Origin: Paragordius varius
Taxonomy: Eukaryota; Nematomorpha
NCBI GenBank assembly: GCA_964247055.1
Contig: OZ176050.1
Coordinates: 1,860,001-1,924,000, forward strand
Reading direction: 5' to 3'
Length of the DNA stretch: 64,000 nucleotides
Within the stretch, counting starts at the first letter, position 1. Each line of letters begins with the position of its first letter. The translations under genes were made by a program, and so were the position numbers. Under the pieces are notes generated by a model. The model made no database searches and was not told the DNA's origin. It was given only the letters and a program-made list of their open reading frames with translations. Positions 12,679 to 28,300 of the stretch are shown piece by piece.

Positions 12679-13045
12679 ACCATTTACAGTTCAAATTCAC
12701 CCTCGAACAATTCAAATTCACCCTTGAACAATTCAAATTCACCCTCGAACAATTTAAATTCACCCTAAAAATAAATTATGTGTATTCGAACTAATATAAT
12801 TCATTATTAATATGATATATATATTTATGGTATAGTTTATTATTTTTTCAGTATTATTTTAATTTAAAACAAAATTTTATTTTTCAAAAAATATATTAAA
12901 ATATAGGTAATTTTTAATCTTAAAAAACATGTTATTTATTTGAGGGTAAATTTGAATTGTTCGAGGGTGAATTTGAATTGTTTAATGGTCAATTTGAATT
13001 GTTTAAGGGTCAATTTGAATAGTTTAGGGGTGAATTTGAACTGTT
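12679..13045. mobile_element. TIR element with 21-bp arrays (CAAATTCACCC type)
   Basis: The left end is TACCATTTACAGTTCAAATT, followed by about four 21-bp units with core CAAATTCACCCTCGAA. After an AT-rich centre, the right arm has about five inverted units (AGGGTGAATTTGAATTGTT). The right terminus is lost: the sequence stops at GAACTGTT without AAATGGTA. The unit is 17/21 identical to the CAAGTTGG type. It lies just downstream of the transferrin gene. Confidence 0.75.
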
Positions 13046-13233
13046 ATTAAAAGGTGATATAAGACATAAAAATGAAACACTAATTTACTATATCATTTAT
13101 ATATATTCCAATTTAACCAATATTTCATTTTTAGACATAAGCACAAATAGCATAGAATGGATAGTTACCCTAGCCTTATGCATATATTTTGACATGAAAA
13201 ATTATAAAATATTTTATGGATGACTGTGATTTA

Positions 13234-13239
13234 TTTATT
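13234..13239 (-). promoter_or_regulatory. transferrin polyadenylation signal
   Basis: AATAAA on the minus strand, about 70 bases after the transferrin stop codon at 13306. Confidence 0.5.
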
Positions 13240-13305
13240 ACTATAAATAGAATTCATTAATTCATAACAAGAATTAGTAGTCAATATTTTTTATGGTATT
13301 TCGGC

Positions 13306-16300
13306 TTAGTAAGCTATAAACTGTGGACCATTTTTTCCGAGGCGAATTAGTATTTGAGTTTCATGAGCATGTATGTTATATTTTTCATCAGTGGCTTGTT
13401 TTTTCTTTCCATCAAACAAATGGGCCGCATATTTAAACAAATTATATAAATTGGTTATTTTTGTTGGACTAATGTTTTTGCGTGTTACAAAGGATCGAAT
13501 GGGAATAGTTCCGAAATTACAACTAAATTAATTTTTTTATTTAATAAAAATATATTTTGATTAAAAGATTTTGTACAAAAAAAATTGAGTTATTCATTAT
13601 TTTAATAAAATAAACTACCTGTTATATTTTGTAATAATTTCATTTCTACCATCCGGGCAAACAAGTTTCAAATTTGTGTTTTTCAAATAATTCTCATCAA
13701 ATGTTGTCAACAAAACACATTTTTTTAAGCATGAAATGTCATTGCACTTAAAAGGAATACTTTTACCGTTTCTATAGCATGAGCCTCCTTTCATATTATT
13801 GATTGAAATCGGCAAATCAGAATCCCATACAGATATATCGATCTTATTATCCAGACAAATGATTGATTCTGCCAACATTAAAATTAAAAATATCTTCAGT
13901 AAGGCCAATTAATCCAATGACTTTGTTACAACAAAAATAATATAGTATACTTAAATACCTTAAAGAACATGTCCGAAGAGGATTTAAAAATAATATATTT
14001 CGATAGTTTAAAGATTTTGTATAATAATGCTTAAAATAATTGGTAAAAATAGAGAAGCATTATATACATAATCCTAATTATAAAAAATAGGAAATCATAA
14101 AGTCTAACGAAATCACATATGAAGCGAGTCAGATAAAATTCGTTTATATGGTTAAATATACCCATAAATTGCGTTGTAAAAATAACCATATTTTCATATA
14201 ATTTTATCGATTTTGTATCATAGGGAAACAAGCTATTTTTTCCATAACGGTAAATAATTATATTATTCAAAAAAGAAAATAATCTATCAGTATATATATA
14301 TATATATATATACTCGGTGTTATAAAATTGCACTATATTTCTGCCATTCAATCCTTTTTTATAAAGCTTAAATTCTTTTTGAACGCAATTTATTGGTTAA
14401 ACTTTTTATTTCTGCCATTTTTAGTTTTACCCACGCACAAAAGCGGTTTTTACACTTCATTAGAGTTTTACTATCACCTTGTGATAAATTGCAAATATTA
14501 AATAACCAGACGAATTCCTAATGTGCAAGAAAAGTGCGACTTTTGGTTATTGACAAAAAAAATTATGATGATTTTTCTTTTAAACTAATTCATATTGAGA
14601 CACGCAATCAAATATTATTTATAAGATTATATGTGCACTGTAAAAATCTGAAACCTGTGTGCAAAATTTTAAATCAACATAAATATAATTGCTACTTATA
14701 AGCTTATATTAGGCTGTTTGCGACAAAAAGAGCTGCGAAATCGAATTATATCAAATTAAATAAAAATATTATTCGCATTTTGCCATTACACAGTGCCAAA
14801 AAAATCCAATCAAATTTATATACATTCTGGCTTGGTCTTAAAAACGTGGTTTTTGGACGATTCTAGGTTGAAAACATGTTATTAACCCGTTAGGCTATGG
14901 ACAAATAAAATATAAACGTTTTAAATAAATCTTAGGCTGAAATTAAATATGGTTGAAATATCATATTATTGTTTCATCTCTAGTACAGAAAGGGTTATCA
15001 AGTTCTACAATATGACACGAAGTTAGTGTATAAAAACTTAATTTAGTTATTTTTGCGAATTTTTGGAATTTATTTCTAAAAAAATGATTTTTGCATTTTA
15101 CTTTAGTCTAATATCGAGGTTCATTATAACACAAGCTTTTTGAATAATTTAACTGTTATCAATTATCAAATAGCCAATTTGAATTATAGAAAATTTTAGA
15201 ACGAATTATCCCAAAAACGTAGAAGTGCTTAAATTTATTTTTTTGAGTTACCTCATTATGCAACTGCTCCCAATTTTTCGGGGCTTGTGGGTTTATTTAA
15301 CCAAAAATAAGAAAAGAAAAAACAAATTTTTGACTCTAAATTCGCCATGTATTTTTTTATACATATATATATATATATACCCTAATATTTCTGTCAAAAA
15401 CAATATTTTTTCGTCCAAACTCAACATTTTTTCAAGCAAAGACAATATTTTAGCACGGGCAACATTTCAAGCAAACGTAACATTTTTTAAGCAAACGCAA
15501 CATTTTTTCAACCAAAGACAACATTTTTTTAAGCAAACACTAGTTTTTAATTTAAAGAGATATTTTATTATTTTATGACAATATTTTATAAGTATTCACT
15601 CAATATGATTAGTTAAATTTTAGCATGAAATGATTTATTGTTATAATATCAACATATAGTAAAATGATTTCTAAACATTTAAATTTTGCCCAAAGCTTGA
15701 TTATATTATTTATTTATATATGCATTTTAATGTATGTTAAGTAATTTTATAGCTAGTCAAATAATTTAGTTTATCAAATGCGTAAAATACTGCTCCACAA
15801 AATCTTTTCGTAGTACACATATGATAGAGGATGGACATGAGAATTAACATAGGCTTTATTTGATGGATATTTTGTAATGTCAAATTATGAGAATGTTATA
15901 GCAATTTATGTTAACATTTGAATTTATTGTTAATACGTATTTAAATGCGGAGTTTTGTGGGTATCTTTAATAAATTATTAAATAGTTAAATAGGTATTTT
16001 AAGATTATTATGATTATTCCTAATTAAATTTAATAATTGATATATCTCAACATAATAAATTGTTGCAATAATTTTTAAGTATTTCAGACATTTAAATGAA
16101 TATATGTAAAAATTGCGGTTTTAATAAATTTAGTCAAATTTAAATTTTTTGTTTTTTTAATTTAACATTTTTAATCGTAATAAAATACTTCATATAAATA
16201 AATACTAGTAAAAATTGCGGTTTTTATGAATTTCAAATTTATTTTTTTTTATTTAACATTGTTAATTGTAATTAATTACTACATATTTTGGATATTAATA

Positions 16301-19300
16301 AATGCAGGAAAAAATTGCGTTTCATATGTGTGCTACGAAATAATTTTGTAAAACAATATTTTAAGCATTTGAAAAACCATTTATGTTATTTGACTGACTA
16401 AAAAATTACTTAACATACATTAAAATGCATACTGTAAATACATTTTTTGAGAGCAACTTTATTTTCAATAAACAATAGATTTTCAAAATTTGAGTTTTTT
16501 ATATTTTACATATAACAAAAACATAACGAGGTTAATTTTTTTAGATAATATTTTTATGGAATTTACTTATAATATTAAAATAATATCTAAAATATATTTG
16601 GAGATAAAAATGAAGTCAATTTAAAAAATAGAACAATTAATTTATGAGCAAAACTACAATGTTCGAAAATCATTCACCATCTAATATTGGTATTAAAACA
16701 ATAAAAACCATAATTCATTGCTAAAAATGATCTAATCATTAATTTAAAAATAGATATTTGATAAAATTAATAAAATAAAAAATGTCTTGAATTTAAAAAT
16801 ATTGCTTTTGCTTGAAAAATATTGTCTTTGGTTAAAAAAATGTTGCGTTTGCTTAAAAATTGTTGTTATAGTATATATATACTTTTAAATGATTTATCTT
16901 TTAATCTGGATGAACAATCAATATTGCTAAACAAAATTACCGTTTAATTGGACGTTTCCGGGTTGGTCTTTATACAGGGCGATTAAATGCTGAGTATCAG
17001 CGTTTTCTTTAAATATCATTTTATGACTAAATATATTAAATTGAAATTTACTTTTCATCCATTAAATCAGTGTTTTGTATTAATGTGAATGTGAATATCT
17101 CGGAGTTTTTGACCTTATTTAGACAATAATCTTCTGTCGCGGCCTCTACACAATATATGCCAGGTTTCAATGCATTTAAGGCAACTGCCTTGGAAAATCG
17201 CTCACATTGTTCAAGTTGTTGTGGTAAAACACACCAAAATACTTGAAGGGGTTCGCATTTTTGTAAGCCTTGCACTACCTCCAAATAATTACCTTTAAAT
17301 TAAATTTAAAAATAACCAAGATATAATTTATAATCCTCTGACGAAGGGCGGATTAATTTTTGTGTCGAATCTTTAAAAAGCAAATTTCCTTTACCGTATT
17401 TCTCAGCACTGTCACCAAACATTTTAAATTCTTTTGAGTTTCTTCCAAACTTCTAAAAATTTAATAATTATTTTATCACTCTATATTTATAAAATATTAG
17501 GCTCTTAAAATATTAAATCAAATTGGTTTAAAAAATCATTATTACAATGTAAGAATCAAATTACCATCGATAATTGATACGAGGTTAGATTTGTTGTTTA
17601 GGCTAAATATACTAAAGACAGAAGGTTATCTATTTAAATCGAAAAATCGCAGTTCATTACATTGAATTGAGTTGAGTTGTTTCTAAGGTCAATTCCTACT
17701 TACTGCACCATTGAATATATAACTTCTCAATTTATTGCGAATACCGGATTTAACGTTAAGTTTGGATAATGATTGGTTGGTATCTTTGAGGATGTTATCC
17801 ATCCAACAATTTCGTTTCTTTCTCTTTTACGACACCCCTCACTTTTCAAGTAAGTTGTTCTCGTAATCAAAAGGATAGTTTTTGCCGTATTAAGCTTCCT
17901 AGTAGTGACATTTCCGGGTTAATTTTATTTAAAATAGTGGCGTTAGAAATTGTCCATTTTATTTGGAAAGTTTCCTATAAACCCATAATTCGAAAGAATT
18001 TATTTGTCGTTCGTCATATTTTTTCAGTGTCCAGCTTTCCTTTCCCCATACAGGAAAGTGGGGAAAACTGTAGCCTTGATTAAGTTTGATGTCATGTGAC
18101 GTCCAAATCTTGTTAAAGTTGAATGTGACTCCCTTAGCGATGGTAATTCTTCGTATTCTTTCTGGAGTAGAGTTGTTGTCATTGCTCATAATGCTGCCCA
18201 AATACGTGTTACTGTTTACTGTTTCAATCTAATTATCGGCGAGGATTATTGAATTAGTTGTTTGAGCCGGGTTGATTTGGATAACTTTTGTTAAGTTCAT
18301 ATTTAATCCGAATTTATTGCATTCAGTTGTGAACACTTGCAAAGCTTGCGATAATGTGTCTACCTTCTCTGCGAATAAGACTGTATCATCCGCGTAATGA
18401 ACGGATGAAATAGGTTTCCACCTAAGCTATGCCATAAGTTTCTGGGATGTTTCCTATTATGCATTCGAGGTATGCGTTAAAAAGAATTGGAATTAGAACA
18501 CATCCTTGGCATAGAGGCCGAGTTGCACCTTACATGAATCAGATATGCGTGAGGTGTAGATACTACAACCATGGAATTTAAGTAAATTGAAAACATGAAG
18601 TTGATTAGATGGGTTAATCCAAGAGGGATGTTTTGCTTTGGAAAAATCAACTAAGCACATGTGCAGTTCTTTGTTAAATTCAATGTGTTTCTCTAGTATC
18701 CACCTCATATTGCATATCATATTTGGCATCATCTACCTTTTTGAAAACCAGACTGAATCGTGAATATCTCGGGGTCAAGAGTGGTATTTAGTCGAAACTA
18801 TATTATTTTTAGGAAAACTTTGGGCACTTTGTTAATGAACGCTATGTTGCGATAGTTGTCGCAAAGTTCTGGATTACCCTTTTTTAAAATAGAAATCATA
18901 ATTGATGTGCACCAATCCTCGGGAATTTTATCATCTTAAATATCTTTGGAATTAATTTGGTAAGTATATCGATTGGGATATATTTTATTATTTTAGTAAG
19001 GGTGTCTCTGTGCCCTCTGATTTGCCTATACTAGAGTATTTTATAGCGTCAACTTTCTTTCATTATAGGTGGGTCTTTCTCTTGAGTAGGTTCGTTGATA
19101 ATATGGGGGTTATTTCTGTTGTATAGTTTATTTATATGTTTAAGCCAGAGTTTGCGGATTTCGTATTTTTCAGTGACGATTGAGTTGTTGTCGTTTCTCA
19201 TAGGTTCCTTTTAAAAAGTTTTTTTATGTGGAATAATATAGTTTGTATGGGAAAAAGGTTTCGGTTATTTTTGGCGTCGATTTCTAATTTTTCACACAGG

Positions 19301-22300
19301 ATGTCGCAATATTTTTTTCCACTTTTGCACTCTTTTAAAAACTGTTGAAATGTTTGTATTCATCCCATTTGCATTTTATTTTGGATTCTCTAAGTTTTTC
19401 TGCGATCTCAAGACTTTTTTTTGACAATTTTATTTTTTGTTTAGTATGTTTGAGTTGAGAGGATGTATAAATTCGTCGGCTGTATCTCTGCAGATTGTGT
19501 ATATAGCGTTCCAAAAGAATTTTATATTGTTAACGAAATGACCAAGCATAAAATTAACATACTCGGAATTTAAGAATCACACATTCCCTCTACCGGAATT
19601 TATAATTTGACAATCAAATAATGTATTACTCTGGCCATAACTGGTTAAGGTCGGTATAATAATGAATAAAAAGCTAGCTATAATTTATCTGACATTTTTA
19701 ATCAATGAACGTATAAATACAATCCGCATACAATCAATTACAATCATTCAAATTTAGGCCCCTTCCTTCACTTACAGCGATGACGACTATGAAAAATTTT
19801 CCAATGATCTTGACTTGGAGATTTCCCACTTATGCCGGGTGGTATGGGGTTGGGCATAAAAAACTAGAGAGGAGATAGATTGATTGAAATTTTGACCATC
19901 GTTTCTTCGTCTCAAATACATTTTTAAACAACCTAAACAACTTCTCATGGCGTTCCCCGTGTCAAAGATACCATAACCAAATTGAATTCATATTAGATAT
20001 GATTAAATATATAAAAAGTTCATTTCATTACATTAAAAACAATTTTTCAGCCATTCATAATTTTTGCATTTACATATTATTAAGTTATTATTAGTTGTAA
20101 ATTAAAAAGTCAATACATTTTGTTAAAATCCATATTTTCTCGTTTTTATATCCCAGAAATCGTTATTTTTTTACTGCAGTGTCAGTCGGTCATTTATGGC
20201 TTGTAGATAGATTAATCATTACACCCTATTTTATGATTACACTAAAAAATGAATGTTTGATATATCATTTGAATGTAAAACCTTCACGATAATGAATATC
20301 GAAATGATATATGCGGTTTAAATACTAGAAAAAAAATTATTTTAATATTTCTGTTATTAGCCAAAATAAAAAAATCGCAATTTTATCACATATTAGATCA
20401 ACATTTCGATTCAAATTGGGGTATCTAAAAACCCCACGACTAAATTTAAATTAAAATTTTTAAAAAACTACTGAAGGAAACGGTCCCAAAAATTAATGCT
20501 TCTATCCTGATTAATATTATATAAATATGCCAAAATATCTTGATAAAATTTTGTTTTTAAATAAAAGTTCCATCTCAAACTACTTCGACGCCATTTTTAT
20601 TTTACAAAAATTTTGCAAAATATCGTATTTAATTTTAACGGTAAAACTAAAGCTTATTTTTTATATAAATTACATTTAAATTGATAGAAATAGAAAAAGC
20701 GGTTTATTTTGTATTATTTTTTAATTTTACAATTACGACATGTCACGTTGACTAAATTTTTACCTTTCAGTTTTAGCTCAAAATGAGTAATATCAAGTAT
20801 TTTTGAATAAGATTTTTATATGGTTTATATATGTTATAAATGCAAAATCTTGTCATGGTTTCGATTCATTCCATACTTTTTAAAGTATTTGATTTTAAAC
20901 AGGCCTGGGGTATCCAACTACCCCAATTTGAATCGAAGGACTAAAATGAGTGTGTTGTATCCAAGTGTTAAATATAATTAAATACAATTAAAAAACGCGT
21001 CAACTAAATTTTATTTGTTTTATTATATAATGATAATTTTAAAAGCAAAATATTAACATAAAAATTTTACATTTTTCGGAGGTCTTAGAAAGACTTACAA
21101 TATAAGCTAAATCGTTAGGCGCCAATTAAAATCATAGAAACCTAGTAATATGCGGTAAATTTGAATTTTTACAACAATCATATATTTACTCTATACAAAG
21201 ATTTTACCCAATATATCGCCTTCAAAAAATAAGTAGTCTAATATAAAAAAGAAAATACTCAATAATTTGCACCGAAGGGACGTTTCGTATAATTTTTACG
21301 AAACATCAATATATATATTTTAATAGTTTTTTCATACATTTGGATGTAGCTATCATCTCAGTTAATTTAGGACATTTTTTACCCGAAAACATTTATATAT
21401 TTTTAGCGCCATTTTATCTTTACCGACTTTAAGGCGTATAAATTCCTGAAATCAAAAAACCAAGTCATATATCTTTTTTCTGCATCGAATTGTGTTAAAA
21501 GGTAATTATAATATATATATTGAATGTTTTGTGAAAATTATGCGCAGCTTCCGCTTTAGTGCAAATTTTAAAATATTTTTTTTTATTTAAGGCTTAAAAT
21601 ATTTTCGGCGTGTTGGGTAACCTCTATATATATTGTTTTAATAAAAACTAAAATATTTAACATATTAACGAGTTTTATGATCAAATTTGAGGTCAAAGTT
21701 CGATTTCATAGCTTATATCTTGCGAGTTTTTCTAGGACCCTCCAAAAAATATAAAATCTTTATTGATAATATTTAGCTTTTAAAATTATAATGCTATATA
21801 TAATCAAATAAAATTTGGTTTTCGCATTTTCATCTATTTGTTGTATTTAATTATATTTCCAGTATGTGAAAAAAATACGATTTTTTGATTTTGTCAAATG
21901 ATTTAATCATATATAATTCATTTAACCTTTATTATTTACCCCATTTTACCGAACAGTGTTATAACATACCTCCTGTAATTTAAGCATCCATTTTACGATG
22001 TTTTCCTTCTGGCGCCAAGGCATGGACGGAGACACCATGAGAGCGTGAGCCGGTGCCTGATTCCAAAAACAGTTTTCGCTATCATAAATGGAAGCCAAAC
22101 GGCCATCTAAACAAAGTAGACGAAAATCTTGGGCCCGAAACCCCGGTTGAGTCTTATTTTTTGTCATCTCTATTGTGGTAATTCCTTTGGCAAAAGCTAT
22201 ATCACCTTGACCATCTCTCAGGCATTTGAAAGCACCATGATATCCCCAATACGGATCATTAGAATTGCAGAATGAACTTTCTGACCCTCCACATATGGCA

Positions 22301-22333
22301 CATAGTTTTTCGGGGTTCGTGCCATCTGGCCAA

Positions 22334-22376
<43 letters not shown>

Positions 22377-25300
22377 TAAAGTCTCTTTTTTGCTTTTTAT
22401 TAATAGGTAAAGAATAGTATCGCCACTAGTAGAACACCCGCCTGCTCAGGGCTGACAGTGATGATGGTAAAATTGCGCAGTTTCGAGATTTGGTAGTTCG
22501 CACACACAGTGTAAGAATCCGTTCCATACCTACTATACTATCACGCCTTCAATTGAAATTGTAAATATAAAATACATTATAGGAGATAAAAAATATTGGT
22601 AATTATTAAAAATTATATTACCAATATTTTTCTCGGGATCTAATGCCAATGGAGCACAACTTTTGGAGAAAAAAGCAGCTGCGGATTTTGCAGGATTATT
22701 GCAATCTTTTACTTCCATTATACCTTTTTCTAATAATGTTCCTATAAAAAAAACAGGAAATTAGTTTTCGAAATTTTTACTAGAAATATTAGCATACCAA
22801 TAGGAATATTCCAGCCCGCTGTTCTCCCCACACCTGTGTGACAAGAACGTAATCCTTTCAAATCTGCCAAAGATTTTATATGACTGTTAGCTTTGACGAT
22901 AGCTACACCCTTGTACTTTGCTTGATTAGTTTTTCCTGTAGGAAAAAAATATTATCTGAGACACAATATTTTGTATAATATTCAAAAGTATTCAGTGTGT
23001 AGTTTAAGTCTTACTAAGAGGATGTAAAAATAATTTTTACTAAGGGTCACCCTTAGATATTCGAGCAACAATTAATTTGAAATGATAAGTATGCTGTTTT
23101 TATACATTTTTTTAGTATCCATGTAAATGGAAAACTATGGAAATCTGAAACTTTAACCATATTTCAGCGAAAGGCAACATATTTATAACCGACCGCAACA
23201 CTTTTTCAACCAAATGCAACATTTTTCAATCAAACGCAACCTTTTTATTAAAGTAAAAACAATATTTTTTCAAGCAAATGCATCATTTTTTCATCCATAC
23301 GCAACTTTGCCTGAAAAATGTTATGTTTGCTTGAAAAAATGTTACGTTTGCTTGAAAAAGTGTTGCTGGTTAAAATATTGCTTATAAACTAAAAATGGTA
23401 TATGTATATACCATTTCCCAATCTAAATAAACGTTTTCCCAGTCAATCGAAACATTTTCCCAATCAATCTAAACGTTTTCCCAGTCAATCGAAACGAGTC
23501 AATCGAAACATTTTCTCAGTCAATCGAAACGTTTTCTCAGTCAATCGAAACATTTTCCCAGTCAATATTTTCCCAATCAATAAAAACGTTTTCCCAGTCA
23601 ATAAAAACGGTTTTATTTTTGATGATAAATATCAAAACAAGACATAAAAATAACTTTTAACCATTATCAGCGTAATATTAGGATATTATTTTTTATAAAA
23701 ACACAATTATTATATGACAATATTAAATATATTCCAGTGCACAATCATTAATGACTTATTCTTTAAAAGTTATATTTTTGGAATTTTAGATGTTTTTAAG
23801 ATAATATTTTTTATTTTATTGATGGTTCGCATTAATATTTGCCGGCTTCAAAACAGTTTTTAAACATTTCAAGTTTTTCCATAGAAATACTGTGGGAAAA
23901 AATATCTAAACAAAAAATTTTTTTCGATAAAAATGTTTTTGATTTCAAAATATTTAAAAAAAAGATATTTGAAAACAGGGTTGTCTAACCAAATAGCTTC
24001 GCGGGCTGCATTGCTCAAAAAGCACGTCGTTCCGTTCGATATATTTCATAAATAATTTTTCGATTAGACATATGACTGTAAAATACAAAAATATAACAAT
24101 TTTTTTTAATTTGTTACCAATTTAACAGACTCATTTATTATAAATGCGTAAGAATATGAATATTACTAAGATTTTGTGATTTTTGCATATGGATTTCTAA
24201 ATTTTTAGCGGGCCGAAGATACTCGGCAGGCGTTGGGCACCCGATGAACCAAATGATAAATATCATAAATTAGGGTAAAATTTATGTTTAAGATTTAATA
24301 TGAGGTGTTAAATGACTTTTGAGATAAAAATGGTATATTTTTATAAATTTTATTATTTCATCCGTAACAATAGATTTTATAATTTAGCCGCAGATATGGA
24401 TGCGAACCATCGATAAAATAAAAAATATTATCTTAAAAACATCTATTCCAAAAATATAACTTTTAAAGATTAAACGTTTAGATTGATTGGGAAAATGTTT
24501 CGATTGACTGGGAAAACGTTTATTTAGACTGGGAAATGGTATATATTTTATTAGCTGGATGAGTATTTGATGGTTTTAGATTTTTTTAAGAAAATCAATA
24601 ATTTATTTATTTTATCAATCGTTTGCATTAATATTCGGGGCTAACCTAAAATATCCAAAGTTTCGGATTGAATTATAAAATTTATATGTATTTTCAACTC
24701 TTTACATTCAAAAAGGAAACCTTTTTCAACTTTGTCCGTGATCGAAATACTGTACGATGAAAAAGTTGATTTTAATGAAAAAATATATTGGATAGAATAC
24801 AAATACACAATATTATGGTACGCAAGTTTATGTTAATTTGAGATGTTTGTATGAAATTTTAATGTTTAAGGGCTAACTGAAACACAAATGGTATTTAATC
24901 TGATTACCTATATACAATGCAGCGATTATAAGGTGTTGTTAACCTTTTCTGTGACTATCTGGTGTGCAATAATTAAAAATATTATACCATAATTTTCTCG
25001 TCTGCTTTTAATTTATTGGATAAAAAGCTTACGTTTATTATTTTGCATACATCAGATTATCGATATAAGGTATTCATTTAATTTGGTAATATTTTAGTAA
25101 TGTCAGAAACAGGAATCAAGAAAAAATTAGTTGTATCTCAACAAGATAGAAAACGATTAGTAAAACGAGTTTTTTTTGATGGAGAATGGACTGTGGATGT
25201 ATCAAAGGATTTTAATATAAACTATAATACTGCTCGTCAAATTATGAATAAATATAAAAAAACAATAGTTCAGAAATTCTAACTCGTGGAGGCACTAAAA

Positions 25301-28300
25301 ACAAAAAAATTACGGAAGATATTATGCATTTCATAGATAATAAACTAACTTATCAGCCGTCATTAACAATTAACCAGTTAAAAAATTTTTTGGAAGATGA
25401 AAAAAAGATAAAATTATCTAAATCCTCTATAGACCGAGTTATCAAATCTTTAAAAATAACTTTGAAGTTAGCCCATCATCTTAATGAAAAAGTCAATGAT
25501 CCTCAAATAATAGATTTAAGGAAAAAATACGCAATATGGTTTTCACAATCTTTCTCCGATGACTTAACAAATATTATTTATTTGGATGAATGCGGTTATA
25601 ATAACCATATTAGAAGAATCCAAGGTCGATCCAAAAGTGTCACGAGAGCCAATATTGTGGTGCCTAGCGTAAAAGGCAGAAACATCACTTTTATTGGAGC
25701 TCTGTCATTAAGAGGTATGGTTTATTACGAAATAGAAAGCCAAAGAACAGTCAATTCCCAACGCTTTACAAGTTTTTTTGATGGACTTTGTGAATATTTA
25801 AAGCGGGACGAAATTCAATATCATTATATTATGGACAATGCACGGATTCATAAAATCAATGAATTAAAAGGTAGAGCCGATTTATACAAATACAAAATTG
25901 ATTTTTTGTCTCCGTACAGTTATATGTTGAACCCAATCGAAATGGCATTTTCAAAAATGAAAAATTTTGTCCGACAAAATATTATATTAAATAATATGAA
26001 TGCGAATGTGGAATTATTGAATCTGATAAAATTGGCAGCGGGCTCCATAACATCGGAAGATAGCAGAAATTATTTTGAAAAGATAATGACAAATATGGTA
26101 AAGGCGGCAGCCGGTTTACCTTATATGTGATCTTTTTATAACATATACAATAAATGAAAATCATTTTTAATAATTTTCCTCAATTTGTCTCTTTAACAAA
26201 ATCAAACAATGATTGATTTATTCAGGTATATTAGTACAGTAATAGTTCAACTTTTTAAAAATAAGTCATTAAAGATTATGTAGTGGAGTATATGGGAAAA
26301 ATTGTCATTCAATAATTGTGTTTTTTTGCAAAATATTATCCTAAAATTACGCTGATAATGGTTAAAAGTTATTTTTGTATCTTGTTTTGATATTTATTAT
26401 CAAAAATAAAACCGTTTTTATTGACTGGGAAAATGTTTTTATTGACTGGGAAAACGTTTCGATTGACTGGGAAAACGTTTCGATTGACGGGGAAAACGTT
26501 TCGATTGATTGGGAAAACGTTTCGATTGACTGGGAAAATGTTTCGATTGACTGGGAAAACGTTTCGAATGATTGGAAAAATGTTTCGATTGACTGGGAAA
26601 ACGTTTATTTAGACTGGGAAATGGTATATTAATTAAGGTTCATAAAAAGAAATAATTTGATCCATCGATGACTGAAATGTTTAATGATAAGTTTGCTGTT
26701 ATTTATATAATTATTTTTTGCCATCATGAAAAAATCGTATGATGAAAATGGAATTATATTTAAATTTAGTTTTACTAATATAAGAAAATTTTTGCCCACC
26801 GCTAACTATGTTTATTATAATTTTTTATCCTTGTAAAAATCGATTAAAATTTTTCAATAAGGCTTAATTTTTTGAACGCGATGTATTAGGTAATCGATAT
26901 ATAACGAAAATCTCAAAAAATCATAAAGACACCCGAAGTCGTAGGGAATGCGATAATTTTGAATTTTGTCATCAAATTAGATGATAAACTTCGCACAACG
27001 GCTTATCCTCAAAATTTGCTCCAATCGATGGAAAATATGGGAAATAGAGAACATGGATTTCAATAATTAAATATTTAATATTTCTTAATTGGAAGATAAC
27101 ACTAGACAACATAGTTGACTTTTTTTAACTGCCATTCTTGCAATTTAAAATTTATATCATTAAAGTACATAAATAATATATCTGAAATAAAATTCGCCCA
27201 ACGCCTAAGATTTTTATTTAATTATGGTTTATTGATTTTTTGGGTCTGATTCAACATTAAACTTGGAATTTTCAAATTCAAAAGTTTTAGATGTGGAGCC
27301 ATGTATTTTATATCATTCGGAGAAACGCAACGAACTGTTTCTTTCGAATGGTAATTGGTTATTTAAATCAATCTGATTTAAAAGTTATTTAGGTTTCTAT
27401 GGGAAAATTTTCCCTTAAATAAGTCAAAAATTTTCACAGACAAACTAATTTAAAAATAATATAAATTATTTTAATATAATTATTAGGTTTAAATTAGTAA
27501 AAAATTGTAAAAAATTCTTTGAAAAGCTTTTTGAATTATTATTACCATAAATGTTTAACCTAGTGTATACTAAAATGCATAGTTACAACTGTTGAATTAT
27601 TACATAATCGTCGAAAAAATAAAAAATACCTTAAACTTGTTTTTAGTCTTTGAAATTAAAAATTATAAGCATTCTAAAAAAATAAATAACCCTGTTCCCC
27701 TGAATTCGATAAAAAAGCCCATATTTTTTAAGGTTATTATAACTTTAAGAGTCCAAAATTAAAATGAGAACCGATTGCAATCTGGATATATTAGAATAAA
27801 AAATATTAATAATTTGGTACTAAAATATAATTTTATAGCTTTTTAAATTCTTTACATTTGTTAAATACCTTTATTTGCATGTTGTATCGGCATTCAAAGA
27901 ATGAATGGAACGAAAAGTTTGACATGAGGATCACAATTTAACTAAAAAAATGGATCAGGCGCTTTAAAACCTTAAGAATGCATATTAACTTACCATTAAA
28001 TATACGTCTTAAGATATTCAAATTTAGGGTATACTACCACAGAATGAAGTATTGGTGGTATTTTAACAGAGAAAGACGAAAAGAATTCGTAGTTTATTAG
28101 TTAAGATTCTTTTTTTAGATAAAATATTATTTATGCAGATATTAATATGGAAAAATTAAAATCGAGGAATATAATAATATATTTATGAAAATTGTGGAGA
28201 AAATACTCTCTACGAAAAAATACATGGCAACATACATGTAAACTAACTACCCTTTTATCCATTTAAAATATAGATTTAGCCTAATAATAGTGATCGCTCG

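Noticed and set aside
13615-13908. A separate small secreted protein starting with a signal-like [11 protein letters not shown]
   Set aside because: The hydrophobic start lies in intron sequence ending TTGGCAG. From 13868 on, the frame joins in phase with transferrin exon 8, and the following exon completes a transferrin C-lobe motif.
14031-14351. A 106-codon minus-strand frame with hydrophobic stretches
   Set aside because: It begins in a TA microsatellite. It matches no transferrin segment and has no fitting splice phases.
15246-15275. Possible small transferrin exon reading [11 protein letters not shown]
   Set aside because: It resembles the TW.NLKGK region, but its end phase does not match the next exon and no partner exon was found. 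It was left out of the model.
22395-22520. A functional tRNA gene
   Set aside because: No acceptor stem pairs, and the A-box to B-box distance is wrong.
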